From contig JAERSO010000129.1 of assembly GCA_016845585.1 (NCBI GenBank), forward strand, positions 62,001 through 126,000: 64,000 nt of DNA, written 5' to 3'. A program made the position numbers and the translations under genes. The notes beneath the pieces were generated by a model. That model made no database searches. It was given only the letters and a program-made list of their open reading frames with translations, and was not told the origin of the DNA. Source of the stretch: Acidimicrobiaceae bacterium (GTDB lineage: Bacteria; Actinomycetota; Acidimicrobiia; Acidimicrobiales; Aldehydirespiratoraceae). Below, one piece after another: positions 27,403 to 37,078 of the stretch; position 1 is the first letter of the stretch; each line of letters starts with the position of its first letter.

Positions 27403-28896
27403 ATGCCTCTCGACTTCGATCCCGCGGCGCTCGCCGCTTCCGTCACTCCGCCCACTCGCATGATGATCGGTGGGCGCTCCGTGGAGGCCGCGAGCGGCAA
27501 GACCTTCGCCACGCTCAACCCGGCCACCGGCACAGAACTCGCCCAGATCGCTGAAGGCGCCCAGGAAGACATGGACCGCGCCGTCGCGGCCGCACGAGAC
27601 GCGTTCGACAACGGCCCCTGGGGTCGGATGGCGCCGGCCGACCGGCGCAACCTGCTCAAGCGGTTCGCCCTGCTCATCGAGGCCCACAGCGACGAACTCG
27701 CCGTGATGGAGACCCTCGAAGCGGGCAAGCCGATCTTCGACACGTCCACCATCGACCTGCCCGAGACCGTGGCCTGTCTGATGTGGCACGCCGAGCTGGC
27801 CGACAAGGTCTACGACATGGCCACCCCGTCGGGCCCCGGCGTGGTGTCGACGATCGTGCGTGAGCCGATCGGCGTTGTGGGCGCGGTGCTGCCGTGGAAC
27901 TACCCGCTGATGATGGCCGCGTGGAAGATCGGGCCGGCGCTGGCCGCCGGCAACACCATGGTGCTGAAGCCCGCCGAGCAGACGTCGATGTCGACGATTC
28001 GCATCGCGGAACTCGCCACCGAAGCCGGGCTTCCCGACGGAGTGATCAATGTCGTGCCCGGATTCGGCGAGACCGTGGGCGCGGCCCTCGGATTGCACGA
28101 CGGCGTCGACTGTGTCGGGTTCACCGGATCGACTGAGGTCGGCCGGATGTTCCTCTGCTACGCCGCCGATTCCAACCTCAAACGCGTGCTGCTCGAATGT
28201 GGCGGCAAGTCGCCGATGCTCGTGCTCCCCGACGCCGAGGACCTCGACAAGGTGGCCGCCAACGCCTGCGAATCGATCTTCTGGAACGCCGGACAGAACT
28301 GCTCCAGCAACTCCCGGCTGATCCTTCACGAGTCGATCGCGGACGAGACCCTCGATCGAATCGATGAAGCGATGCGTGAGTGGGTGCTCGGTGATCCCCT
28401 GGATCCCCACACGCGTATGGGCGCCATCATCGAGCCGGCCCACATGGACAAGATCCTGTCCAACATCGAGAAGGCCAAAGACGAAGGCGCCACCGTTCGC
28501 TGCGGCGGCAACCAGACCCGTCAGGGCTCCGGCGGCTGGTTCGTCGAACCCACCATCTTCACGGGTGTCACTGCCGACATGACCGTCGCTCGCGAGGAGG
28601 TCTTCGGGCCCGTGCTCTCGGTGTCGACCTTCACCCACGCCGACGAGGGCATCGCGATGGCCAACGACACCGACTACGGCCTCCATGCCTCGGTGTTCAC
28701 GTCCAACGTACGCTCCGCCCACCTCGCCAGCCGCATGCTCAAGGCCGGCACCGTTTCGGTCAACTGCTACAGCGAAGGCGACATGACGACACCGTTCGGT
28801 GGCTACGGCCTCAGCGGATTCGGTGGTCGGGACAACGGCATCCACGCCCACGAGCAGTACACCGAGACCAAGACGATCTGGCTGGATCTCTCCTGA
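27403..28896 (+). CDS. Aldehyde dehydrogenase family protein
   Basis: PWNYPLMMAAWKIGPALAAGNTMVLKPAEQT, GFTGSTEVGR, LECGGKSPM, NAGQNCSSNSR. Confidence 0.95.
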   Translation: MPLDFDPAALAASVTPPTRMMIGGRSVEAASGKTFATLNPATGTELAQIAEGAQEDMDRAVAAARDAFDNGPWGRMAPADRRNLLKRFALLIEAHSDELAVMETLEAGKPIFDTSTIDLPETVACLMWHAELADKVYDMATPSGPGVVSTIVREPIGVVGAVLPWNYPLMMAAWKIGPALAAGNTMVLKPAEQTSMSTIRIAELATEAGLPDGVINVVPGFGETVGAALGLHDGVDCVGFTGSTEVGRMFLCYAADSNLKRVLLECGGKSPMLVLPDAEDLDKVAANACESIFWNAGQNCSSNSRLILHESIADETLDRIDEAMREWVLGDPLDPHTRMGAIIEPAHMDKILSNIEKAKDEGATVRCGGNQTRQGSGGWFVEPTIFTGVTADMTVAREEVFGPVLSVSTFTHADEGIAMANDTDYGLHASVFTSNVRSAHLASRMLKAGTVSVNCYSEGDMTTPFGGYGLSGFGGRDNGIHAHEQYTETKTIWLDLS

Positions 28897-28945
28897 TGAC
28901 TCTGCGCTCACTCGGCGCGGCGGCCGAGACCCGGTCTTGGGCGCC

Positions 28946-30256
28946 ATGACCTCAGTGACCATCACACCGGCCTACGACCGGCAGAACGGCTGGCTCGAGA
29001 TCCTCGGGCCGCAACCGGATGCGGTCGTTCTCACGGGTGACCTCGAGGCCGACCATGTCGTGATCGGGGCGGGGTATGGCGGCCTTGCCGCGGCACGGCG
29101 CCTGGCCGAGCTCGATCCGTCGGCATCGGTGGTGCTCATCGAGGCCGATCGGCTCGGAAACAACGCGGCCGGTCGATGCTCGGGCTTCATCATCGACCAC
29201 GCCCACAACATCCGCGCCAAGGGATTCGCCGACGACACCGACAACGCCAAGCGGCAGATCGCGCTCAATCGTGCAGGCGTCGACTGGCTCGACGAGATCG
29301 TGCATCAGCAGGGCATCGAATGTGACTGGCGCCGGGAAGGCAAGATCCACGCGGCCGCCTCCGAGAAGGGCGAGGCCACGCTTGCCGGCTTCGCCGAATC
29401 GCTCGACGCGGTCGACGAGGACTACCACCTCTACGACGCGGCCGAGCTGGAACGCCGATTCGGCACGAGCTTCTACCGGTCGGGTCTCCACGCTCCCCAC
29501 AGCGTGATCGTGAACCCTGCGTCGCTGGTGATCGGCCTCGCGTCGACCATGCCGGAGAACGTGCAGGTCTTCGAGTCGTCCATGGTCACCGACTTCGAAT
29601 TCGGCCCTCCGCACACCCTCCGGACGGCACAGGGAACCGTGCGCACGCCTTCCCTCGTGATCGCGGCCAACGGGTTCGGCGAAGGATTCGGCCTGTTCAA
29701 GAACTCGCTGATCCCGCTGATCACGTGGGGGTCGATGACCCGACCGATGACCGCTGCCGAGGTGGCCGAGCTCGGCGGCGAGGACAACTACGCCATCATC
29801 CCCGCCCACCCGGCCGGCACCACGGTGCGGCGCAGACCCGACAACCGGATCCTGATCCGCAACCAGTACACGTTCAGTCGTCGCTCCAACATCACCAGGG
29901 GCGTGGAGGCAGTGAAGCGCGTGCACGAGACGTCGTTCCGCAACCGGTATCCGATGCTGCCCGACGTCGAGTTCGAGTATTCGTGGGGTGGAGCATTGGC
30001 GCTCAGCCGAAACGGCGAGGGCGTGTGCGGCAAGGTCGCCGACGGGGTGTGGGCCACGATGGCCTACCAGGGCACCGGAATGGCCAAGGGCACGATCTCG
30101 GGCAAGTACCTGGCCGAACACATGATGGGTGACGACGATCCGTTGATGGGGTTGCTCGCGGGCTCGCCGAGCCGCAACTTCCCCGACCCCTTCAACCAGT
30201 GGGGCGTGCGCATGAACTCCCGCTGGCGGCGCTGGCAGGCAGGAGTCGAGGAATGA
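28946..30256 (+). CDS. FAD-dependent oxidoreductase (DAO/PuuB-like)
   Basis: HVVIGAGYGGLAAARRLAELDP; 'NNAAGRCSGFIIDHAHNI'; C-terminal 'YSWGGALALSRNGEGVCGKV'. Confidence 0.85.
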   Translation: MTSVTITPAYDRQNGWLEILGPQPDAVVLTGDLEADHVVIGAGYGGLAAARRLAELDPSASVVLIEADRLGNNAAGRCSGFIIDHAHNIRAKGFADDTDNAKRQIALNRAGVDWLDEIVHQQGIECDWRREGKIHAAASEKGEATLAGFAESLDAVDEDYHLYDAAELERRFGTSFYRSGLHAPHSVIVNPASLVIGLASTMPENVQVFESSMVTDFEFGPPHTLRTAQGTVRTPSLVIAANGFGEGFGLFKNSLIPLITWGSMTRPMTAAEVAELGGEDNYAIIPAHPAGTTVRRRPDNRILIRNQYTFSRRSNITRGVEAVKRVHETSFRNRYPMLPDVEFEYSWGGALALSRNGEGVCGKVADGVWATMAYQGTGMAKGTISGKYLAEHMMGDDDPLMGLLAGSPSRNFPDPFNQWGVRMNSRWRRWQAGVEE

Positions 30257-30885
30257 ACAACCTGCTGGTGATCATGGCGGACCAGTTCACGCCGTTCATG
30301 ATGGGCTGCTACGGCCACCCGACGGTCATCACGTCGAATCTCGAGATCCCGCTCCTCGTCAGCGGACCCGGCGACCGCGAGCAGTCCGTCATCGACACTC
30401 CGGTGTCTCTGCTCGACGTCGCTCCGACGCTGCTCGAACTCGCCGAGGTCGCCGCTGCCGCCCGCCTGCCCATGGAGGGCCGCAGTCTTCTCGGTTCACT
30501 CGACGATGACCGCGAAGTCGTCTCGGAATACCACGCGGAGGGCGTCTTCCGGCTGTGCTTCATGGTGCGCCATGACCGCTACAAGTACGTGTGGTTCGAG
30601 GACGAAGCGCCGCAACTGTTCGACCTGCACGAGGATCCCGGTGAGTGGACGAACCGAGCGGCTGACCCGTCGCTTCGATCCGTGAGAGCAGACCTCCACG
30701 CTCGCCTGATCAACCGGTTCGACGTCGACGACCTCGGTCGCGATGTGGCCGGAAAGATCGCCCAGAAGCGAATCGTGCGTGAGGCGATGCATCGAAACGA
30801 CACGCACTGGGATCATCAGCCGTTCTTCGATGCCACGAAGCAATACGTCCGCACTGATGCCACGAAGAGCTATGTCCGCACCTGA
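30253..30885 (+). pseudogene. Internally deleted choline-sulfatase (BetC)-like protein; frame open but catalytic core missing
   Basis: N-terminus MNNLLVIMADQFTPFMMGCYGHPTVITSNLE joins directly to IPLLVSGPGDREQ...; no C-x-P-x-R motif; BetC-like tail 'HWDHQPFFDATKQYVRT'. Confidence 0.7.
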
Positions 30886-30897
30886 CCGGAGACCATC

Positions 30898-31677
30898 ATG
30901 AGCCGCGATCTGTCCGTAGACCTCACCGGCAAGGTCGCGGTCGTGTCCGGCGGTTCGTCAGGGATGGGCGCCGCGATCTGTGAACGATTCGCCGCCTCGG
31001 GTGCGTCGGTCGTGGTCGGGGGCCGCAACCCCGAACGAACCGCCGAGGTCGTCGATGGGCTGAAGTCCACCGGCGCCACGGCACTCGCCTGGCTCGGTGA
31101 TGTGGCTGACTCGACCAACGCCGACGAGATGGTCGATGCCGCGGTCGAGGCCTTCGACGGGATCGACATCGTGGTGAACGCGGCAGGCGTGATCCACCGG
31201 GCTGACGCGAACGGCACGAGCGACGAGGATTGGCATCGAGTGATGTCGGCCAACGTCGACGGCACGTTCTTTCTCTCTCGTGCGGCGATCCCCGCCCTGC
31301 GAGCGCGAGGTGGGGGAGCAATCATCAACATCAGCTCGACGTGCGGGTTGGTGGGCTCGGCGGGGCTTGCCGCGTATTGCGCGTCGAAGGGAGCCGTCAC
31401 GAATCTCACCCGCGCGATGGCGCTCGATCATGCGGCCGAAGGAATCCGTGTCAATGCCATCTGTCCCGGCTCGGTGGACACGCCGATGCTCGTTTCGGAG
31501 CATCCGGAAGGCCGCAGCGCCGCGGATGTCTTCGCGTCGAACCTCGCATCGATTCCCGAGGGGCGCATCCCCGAGCCAGTGGAGGTGGCCGACCTCGCCC
31601 TGTTCCTGAGCTCAACTGCGAGTCGCCACATCAATGGTGCCAATCTCTCGCTCGACGGGGGATACACGGCCCAATGA
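30898..31677 (+). CDS. SDR-family oxidoreductase
   Basis: SGGSSGMGAAICERF, NAAGVIHRA, AYCASKGAV. Confidence 0.9.
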   Translation: MSRDLSVDLTGKVAVVSGGSSGMGAAICERFAASGASVVVGGRNPERTAEVVDGLKSTGATALAWLGDVADSTNADEMVDAAVEAFDGIDIVVNAAGVIHRADANGTSDEDWHRVMSANVDGTFFLSRAAIPALRARGGGAIINISSTCGLVGSAGLAAYCASKGAVTNLTRAMALDHAAEGIRVNAICPGSVDTPMLVSEHPEGRSAADVFASNLASIPEGRIPEPVEVADLALFLSSTASRHINGANLSLDGGYTAQ

Positions 31678-32432
31678 GCGACTTCACCGGCATCACCGCC
31701 GTCGTCACCGGCGGTGCGCAGGGAATCGGACGGGCGATCGCCGATCGGCTCGCCGCCGACGGGGCCGACGTCGTCGTCGGTGACCTCCGTGACCCGACCG
31801 ACCTCGGACCGAACCAGCGATGGGTGCACCTCGACGTGACGTCGGAGGAGTCGGTCGCCGCGCTGGCGGCCGAGTGCGGTGATGCCGTCGGGGTGCTGGT
31901 CAACAACGCCGGCATCATGTTCGAAGCGTCGATCGCCGACCAGACCGTCGAGCAATGGGACACCGCCATGGCCGTCAACCTGCGTGGCCCGTGGCTGATG
32001 ACGAAGGCGCTGCTCCCACGGCTCACGGCCGACGGAGGAGCGGTGGTCAACATCGGATCGATCGAGGGCATCGGGTCCAACCCGCTCCACACTGCGTATT
32101 CCGCGTCGAAGGGCGGCGTGCACGGATTGACGGCCGCCATGGCGGTCGACCTCGGGCCGATGGGCGTGCGCTGCAATGCCGTCGCACCCGGCTGGATCGA
32201 CACGGCCCTGAACCGCGAGTACATCGATCGGCTGCCCAACCGCGACCAGGCCGTGGCCGAGTTGGGCCGGCTCCACCCCGTGGGCCACATCGGCGATCCC
32301 GCCGACGTGGCGTCCGTGGTCGCCTTCCTCGCCGGCCCCGACGCCCGATTCGTGTCGGGCCAGGTCGTCGTGGTCGACGGCGCTCGCACCAGCAAGCTCA
32401 GCCTGCCGCCCAGTCTGTCGCCAGAGGCCTGA
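31674..32432 (+). CDS. SDR-family oxidoreductase
   Basis: TGGAQGIGRAIADRL, NNAGIMFEA, AYSASKGGVHGL; ATGA overlap with upstream gene. Confidence 0.9.
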   Translation: MSDFTGITAVVTGGAQGIGRAIADRLAADGADVVVGDLRDPTDLGPNQRWVHLDVTSEESVAALAAECGDAVGVLVNNAGIMFEASIADQTVEQWDTAMAVNLRGPWLMTKALLPRLTADGGAVVNIGSIEGIGSNPLHTAYSASKGGVHGLTAAMAVDLGPMGVRCNAVAPGWIDTALNREYIDRLPNRDQAVAELGRLHPVGHIGDPADVASVVAFLAGPDARFVSGQVVVVDGARTSKLSLPPSLSPEA

Positions 32433-32471
32433 CCGCGGGAACGATCCTCGCGCTCCTGGCGTTGGAGAGGC

Positions 32472-33104
32472 ATGAGCGAATCGCCCAATCTCCTCTCCCG
32501 TGTCCCGCGTTGGATGTACGGCGCCGCGGCCGCCGGTGTTGGCGTCGTCTGCTACCTCGCCTTCGCTGTCTTCGGGATCCACACCCTGTTCATCGACGAT
32601 GAAGCGAACGAGGCGGTGCCGGTCTTCGATTCCGGTGCCGGTGCCTCCGGCCTGCCGTCGGATGCGATGTCCGGCGACGAGGTCGATGCGATGAACGAGG
32701 CCATGGAGGACGAGGGCACGCCGGTCGAGGACACGGCTGCAGACGAGATGCCCGACATGCCGGAGATCATCGTCGAGGCCTCCGGATCCTTCATCGATCG
32801 GTCCCATCCTGCGGTCGGCGTCGCGGAGATTCTGGGCGACGGAACGGGACAACGCTTCCTGCGCTTCGAGGACTTCGCGACGGACAACGGGCCCGACCTG
32901 AACGTGTACCTCTCGACGGCGGCTCCGGATGCGCCCGCCGGCGAGTTCGACGACGACTTCATCGATCTCGGCGACCTCAAGGGGAACATCGGACCACAGA
33001 ACTATGAGATTCCCGAAGGTGTCGATCTGTCCCGGTATCGCACCGTCGTGATCTGGTGCGTGCGATTCGGGGTTGCGTTCGGCGCGGCGGAACTCGTGTC
33101 CTGA
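32472..33104 (+). CDS. DM13 domain-containing membrane-anchored protein
   Basis: N-terminal TM; 'GSFIDRSHPAVGVAEIL...FLRFEDFATDNGPDLNVYLS...YRTVVIWCVRFGVAFGAAEL'. Confidence 0.75.
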   Translation: MSESPNLLSRVPRWMYGAAAAGVGVVCYLAFAVFGIHTLFIDDEANEAVPVFDSGAGASGLPSDAMSGDEVDAMNEAMEDEGTPVEDTAADEMPDMPEIIVEASGSFIDRSHPAVGVAEILGDGTGQRFLRFEDFATDNGPDLNVYLSTAAPDAPAGEFDDDFIDLGDLKGNIGPQNYEIPEGVDLSRYRTVVIWCVRFGVAFGAAELVS

Positions 33105-33152
33105 CGACCCACCACACGCCGGACTATTCGGCAAGGAAATCAGGGCGGGACC

Positions 33153-33170
33153 TTGTTCCCTAGTTCACAA
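33153..33170. promoter_or_regulatory. Candidate Rex-like redox operator
   Basis: TTGTTCCCTAGTTCACAA, within the dyad CCTTGT...ACAAGG; right half matches the Rex half site TTCACAA. Confidence 0.4.
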
Positions 33171-33195
33171 GGGGAGATCGTTTGATGCTGAACGA

Positions 33196-33528
33196 GTGCC
33201 CCACCTCCTCGGAACCGTCCTCGGGATCCCGAACGTCGTCGCCGCCACAATCGCAGTGGCAGTCCTCGCGATCATCGCTCGGAAGCGGGTGTTCGGTGCC
33301 AACGAGCGAACCGAGACCTCGTGGACTGATGCCTGGCTGAAGGCCCTCGTCATCGTCGTCTTCGTGGTCTTCTTCACGATCTACCTGCCCTCCTGGGTGA
33401 TCGGTACCTCCACGGTCGCCGACATGGACCGCAACGCCCAGGACATCATCGCCTCGGCAATCTGGGGTGCCGGAATGGTGGCCACACTCGGTGGCCTCTG
33501 GTACGCCCACCGAGAGAAGTGGGTGTGA
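33196..33528 (+). CDS. Small membrane protein of the nitrate cluster
   Basis: About 3 hydrophobic segments, GTG start, coupled to the downstream gene (TGATG overlap). Confidence 0.6.
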   Translation: MPHLLGTVLGIPNVVAATIAVAVLAIIARKRVFGANERTETSWTDAWLKALVIVVFVVFFTIYLPSWVIGTSTVADMDRNAQDIIASAIWGAGMVATLGGLWYAHREKWV

Positions 33529-35306
33529 TGGTCGGCGAGCCTCCGGGTGATCTGGCCTACTTCGACCAGAACATCCCGTGTTTGGCCGCCTGTCCCGTCC
33601 ACACCAACGCCGGCATGTACGTCGCGGCCATTGCCGATGGCGACGACGAGCAGGCGTATCTCACGGCTCGCATGCCGAATCCCTTCGCCTCCGTGTGCGG
33701 ACGGGTCTGTGCCGCTCCGTGTGAAGCCGCCTGCCGGCGAGGCCAGATCGACGAGCCCATCGCCATCCGGGCGCTGAAGCGCTACGTCACCGAACAATTC
33801 GGCCCCGAGGCCGACGACGGCGAGCACTGGCGCCAAGTTGCCGCTCCTCCGCCGGTCGACCTTCCCCACAGCGTCGGTATCGTCGGCGGCGGACCCGCCG
33901 GTCTCGCCTGCGCCCACGATCTCCGCCGCTGGGGATACAAGGTCAGCCTCTACGAAGCCACCGAGAAGCTCGGCGGCGCCATGTGGCTGGGTATTCCCGA
34001 GTACCGACTCGATCGCGACGTGCTGGCTCGCGACGTCGGCGCCATCGTCGACCTCGGGGTCGACGTTCACTACGAGACCAAGCTCGGTGACGATGTCACG
34101 CTCGACGAGCTCCGCGACCGCCATGACGCGGTCTTCCTCGGGATCGGTGCCACCCTTGGCCGCGGTCTCGACATCGAAGGGGCCGACGCCGATGGCGTGT
34201 TCAAGGCCGTCGAATTCCTGATCAACATGAACCGCGGCTTCGAGGTCGAGGTCGGGGAACGCGTGGTGGTCGTCGGCGGCGGCGATGTCGCCATGGACGC
34301 CGCCCGCACCGCCCTGCGGGCCGCTGACTACGACGACAAGCGCGAGACCGATCGTTCGATGACCGAGGCGATCGACGTCGCCCGTTCAGCCGCACGCGCC
34401 GGGGCCCGCGAGATCACGGTCGTCAGCCTCGAGGCACGAGACGAGATGCCGGCCCACGACTTCGAGATCGAGGAGGCCGAACACGAGGGCATCTCCTTCG
34501 CCCCTCGCCGAGGCCCGGCGCGGATCGAGGTCGACGACGATGGCGTGATCGGCCTCGAAACGGTCGGCGTCACCCGGGTCTTCGACGAGGACCATCGTTT
34601 CAGCCCGGAGTTCGACGAGTCCGACCGGCACACCTTCCCCGCCGACACGGTGATCCTCGCCATCGGTCAGGCCATCGACATCGACTCGCTGGGCGACAAC
34701 GGCCCCGAGATCGGGCCCCGGCGCAACATCCAGGTGGAGGACGCCACGGGCGAGACCGACCTCGCCGATGTGTGGGCCGGCGGCGATGCCGCCAAGGGCC
34801 CACGCTCGTTGATCGATGCGGTCGCCGACGGTCGCCGGGCCGCGGCCAGCATCCACACCAGTTTCGGAGGCGAACTCGAGTCGGAGAAGGCGGGTCGCAT
34901 GGTCCGCCTCGAACAGTTCCACCGACTCGACGACCACTACGACCGGGTCACCCGGGTCGATGTTCCCACCCTCGAGACCGGCCGGCGTATGGGACTCGCC
35001 GAAGTCGAGACCGGCTTCACGCCCGACCAGGCCCGCTGCGAAGCCAGCCGTTGCCTGCGTTGTTTCGCCAACATCATGCTCGACGTCGAACGCTGCGTGC
35101 TCTGCGCCCTGTGCGTCGACGTCTGCCCGCTCGACCTCATCTCGCTGGTGCCCTCCGAGGAAGTCGACGAGCACCACGGCGGCGGCACCGCACTTCTCTT
35201 GGACGAGACCGCGTGCATCCGCTGCGGCCTCTGCATCGAACGTTGTCCCCCTGACGCACTGTCAATGGGGATGTGGACAGGAATCGGAGTCCCCGAATGG
35301 GCCTGA
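33528..35306 (+). CDS. GltD-like FAD/NAD(P) oxidoreductase with C-terminal 4Fe-4S ferredoxin domain
   Basis: CLAACPVHTNAGMY, CGRVCAAPCEAACRRG, GIVGGGPAGLACAHDLRRWGY, GGGDVAMDAART, CVLCALCVDVCP and CIRCGLCIERCP. Confidence 0.87.
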   Translation: MVGEPPGDLAYFDQNIPCLAACPVHTNAGMYVAAIADGDDEQAYLTARMPNPFASVCGRVCAAPCEAACRRGQIDEPIAIRALKRYVTEQFGPEADDGEHWRQVAAPPPVDLPHSVGIVGGGPAGLACAHDLRRWGYKVSLYEATEKLGGAMWLGIPEYRLDRDVLARDVGAIVDLGVDVHYETKLGDDVTLDELRDRHDAVFLGIGATLGRGLDIEGADADGVFKAVEFLINMNRGFEVEVGERVVVVGGGDVAMDAARTALRAADYDDKRETDRSMTEAIDVARSAARAGAREITVVSLEARDEMPAHDFEIEEAEHEGISFAPRRGPARIEVDDDGVIGLETVGVTRVFDEDHRFSPEFDESDRHTFPADTVILAIGQAIDIDSLGDNGPEIGPRRNIQVEDATGETDLADVWAGGDAAKGPRSLIDAVADGRRAAASIHTSFGGELESEKAGRMVRLEQFHRLDDHYDRVTRVDVPTLETGRRMGLAEVETGFTPDQARCEASRCLRCFANIMLDVERCVLCALCVDVCPLDLISLVPSEEVDEHHGGGTALLLDETACIRCGLCIERCPPDALSMGMWTGIGVPEWA

Positions 35307-36067
35307 CAGACGAGACCTCCGGCGTGATCGCCCGACTGCGCAGAACGCCCGTCGGCCGATCGATCTTCCGATCACCGCCCCGGGTCACCCCCCGAGACCG
35401 AGCGGCCGGCCACTGGTCGAGCTTCTTGCTGCACATCTATCCGGTGAAGGTTCGCAAGGCCGAACTTGGCTTCAAGTACTCCTGGTATCTGGGCGTGATC
35501 TCCACCGTGCTGCTCGGCAGCCTCGTGGTCTCCGGGATCTACCTGATGTTCTTCTATGTACCGTCGCCCAACCAGGCCTACACGAACATCCAGACCATCC
35601 AGACCGAGGTCACCTTCGGGCAATACGTCCGCAACGTGCACCGGTGGTCCGCCCATCTCATGGTGCTCGCGGTGGCGATGCACATGGCGAAAGTCTTCTA
35701 CCGCGGCGCCTACAAGCCGCCCCGGCAGTTCAACTGGGTGGTCGGCGTGATGCTGCTGGCCATGACCCTGCTCATGTCCTTCACCGGCTATCTGCTGCCG
35801 TGGGATCAGCTCGCCTTCTGGGCCGTCACCGTCGGCACCGAAATGGCGAGCTACGTGCCGCTCATCGGTGGCGACGTGCAGGAGATGCTGCTCGGCGGTT
35901 CGGTCGTCGGGGCCTCCACGCTCCTGCGCTTCTACGTCCTGCATGTGGCGGTGCTGCCGTCGATCATCGTCTTCCTCTTGATGATCCACCTCTGGCGCTG
36001 GCGCAAGGACGCAATGCTGGATTTGGACACAGAGTTGGACCTCGACCTGGAGGCAGCCAATGACTGA
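35297..36067 (+). CDS. Cytochrome b N-terminal subunit (bc-type complex)
   Basis: VRNVHRWSAHLMVLAVAMHMAKVFYRGAYKPPR, FTGYLLPWDQLAFWAVTVGTE; His pairs for b hemes. Confidence 0.9.
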   Translation: MGLTDETSGVIARLRRTPVGRSIFRSPPRVTPRDRAAGHWSSFLLHIYPVKVRKAELGFKYSWYLGVISTVLLGSLVVSGIYLMFFYVPSPNQAYTNIQTIQTEVTFGQYVRNVHRWSAHLMVLAVAMHMAKVFYRGAYKPPRQFNWVVGVMLLAMTLLMSFTGYLLPWDQLAFWAVTVGTEMASYVPLIGGDVQEMLLGGSVVGASTLLRFYVLHVAVLPSIIVFLLMIHLWRWRKDAMLDLDTELDLDLEAAND

Positions 36068-36572
36068 CACCACCCCCGACGGCCGCCGAGTGCTCGGCGT
36101 CGTGCCCGGCAAGCCCGTGGCCGGGGACCGCAAGCAGCCCGAGGAACAGGACCTCGTCATGGTCTGGCCACATCTGCTGGTGCGCCACGCCGTGGCCGGC
36201 ATGAGCGTGATGCTCAGCGTCATGTTGATCTCGGTCTTCTTCGATGCGCCGCTGCGCTCGATCGCCAACCCGACCGACACCCCGAACCCGGAGAAGGCCC
36301 CGTGGTACTTCGCGGCACTCCAGGAGCTGCTCTCACACTTCCACCCGCTCATCGCCGGCGTGCTCGTCCCCGGCGGGATCATCGTCGGGCTGATCGCCCT
36401 GCCCTACATCGACAACAGCCCCCACACCGATGCGAGGCGACGGAAGGTGGCGGTCGCCACCTTCACGATCGTTCTCGTCGCCTGGATCATCCTCACGCTC
36501 GTCGGGTTCGCCTTCCGCGGCCCCAACTGGGGATGGGTCTGGCCCTGGGAGGAATGGCACGGAGAACTATGA
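36060..36572 (+). CDS. Cytochrome b C-terminal (subunit IV-like) protein
   Basis: HPLIAGVLVPGGIIVGLIALPYIDNSPHTDARRRK; 3 TMs; directly after the cyt b N-terminal gene. Confidence 0.8.
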   Translation: MTDTTPDGRRVLGVVPGKPVAGDRKQPEEQDLVMVWPHLLVRHAVAGMSVMLSVMLISVFFDAPLRSIANPTDTPNPEKAPWYFAALQELLSHFHPLIAGVLVPGGIIVGLIALPYIDNSPHTDARRRKVAVATFTIVLVAWIILTLVGFAFRGPNWGWVWPWEEWHGEL

Positions 36573-37078
36573 GCAACGACCTCTCACGACGCACGTTCCT
36601 CGGACGGATCTGGAAGCTCGGCATCGTCCTCATCGGGGCCGCCGGCGCCTGGACGACGTGGGACCTCCTGCAGCCCCTGCCCACCACGGGCTTCGGCGGC
36701 AAGGTCCGCACGATTCCGCCCACGGCGGTACCTGAGACCGGCGCGGTCGAGGTGCTGGCCGCCAAGGCGCACCTGGTGCGGATCGACGGCGAACTGATCG
36801 CCCTGTCGGAGAAGTGCACCCACCTCGGGTGTCGCGTGCCCTACTGCGAATCGTCGAATCGGTTCGAGTGCCCGTGTCACGGTTCGGTGTACAACCGGGC
36901 CGGCGAGCTCCTCACCGGCCCATCACCCCGCGGCCTCGACCGGCACCCGATCGAGATCGGTGCGGACGGACTCGTCTACATCGACACCAGCACCAAGATC
37001 GATGGCGTCAGCCCCGGCACCATCACGATGGAGGAGCCCAGCCCCGGCGACTCCTGCGCAGTCGAAGGTGGTCACTGA
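36569..37078 (+). CDS. Rieske 2Fe-2S protein of bc-type complex
   Basis: SRRTFLGR Tat-like N-terminus; CTHLGC...CPCHGSVYN. Confidence 0.93.
   Translation: MSNDLSRRTFLGRIWKLGIVLIGAAGAWTTWDLLQPLPTTGFGGKVRTIPPTAVPETGAVEVLAAKAHLVRIDGELIALSEKCTHLGCRVPYCESSNRFECPCHGSVYNRAGELLTGPSPRGLDRHPIEIGADGLVYIDTSTKIDGVSPGTITMEEPSPGDSCAVEGGH

Noticed and set aside
27292-28965. 557-aa minus-strand ORF opposite the aldehyde dehydrogenase
   Set aside because: Antisense shadow of an unequivocal ALDH; no motifs.
31428-33134. 568-aa minus-strand ORF spanning SDR and DM13 genes
   Set aside because: It crosses several supported plus-strand genes and shows no domain signatures.
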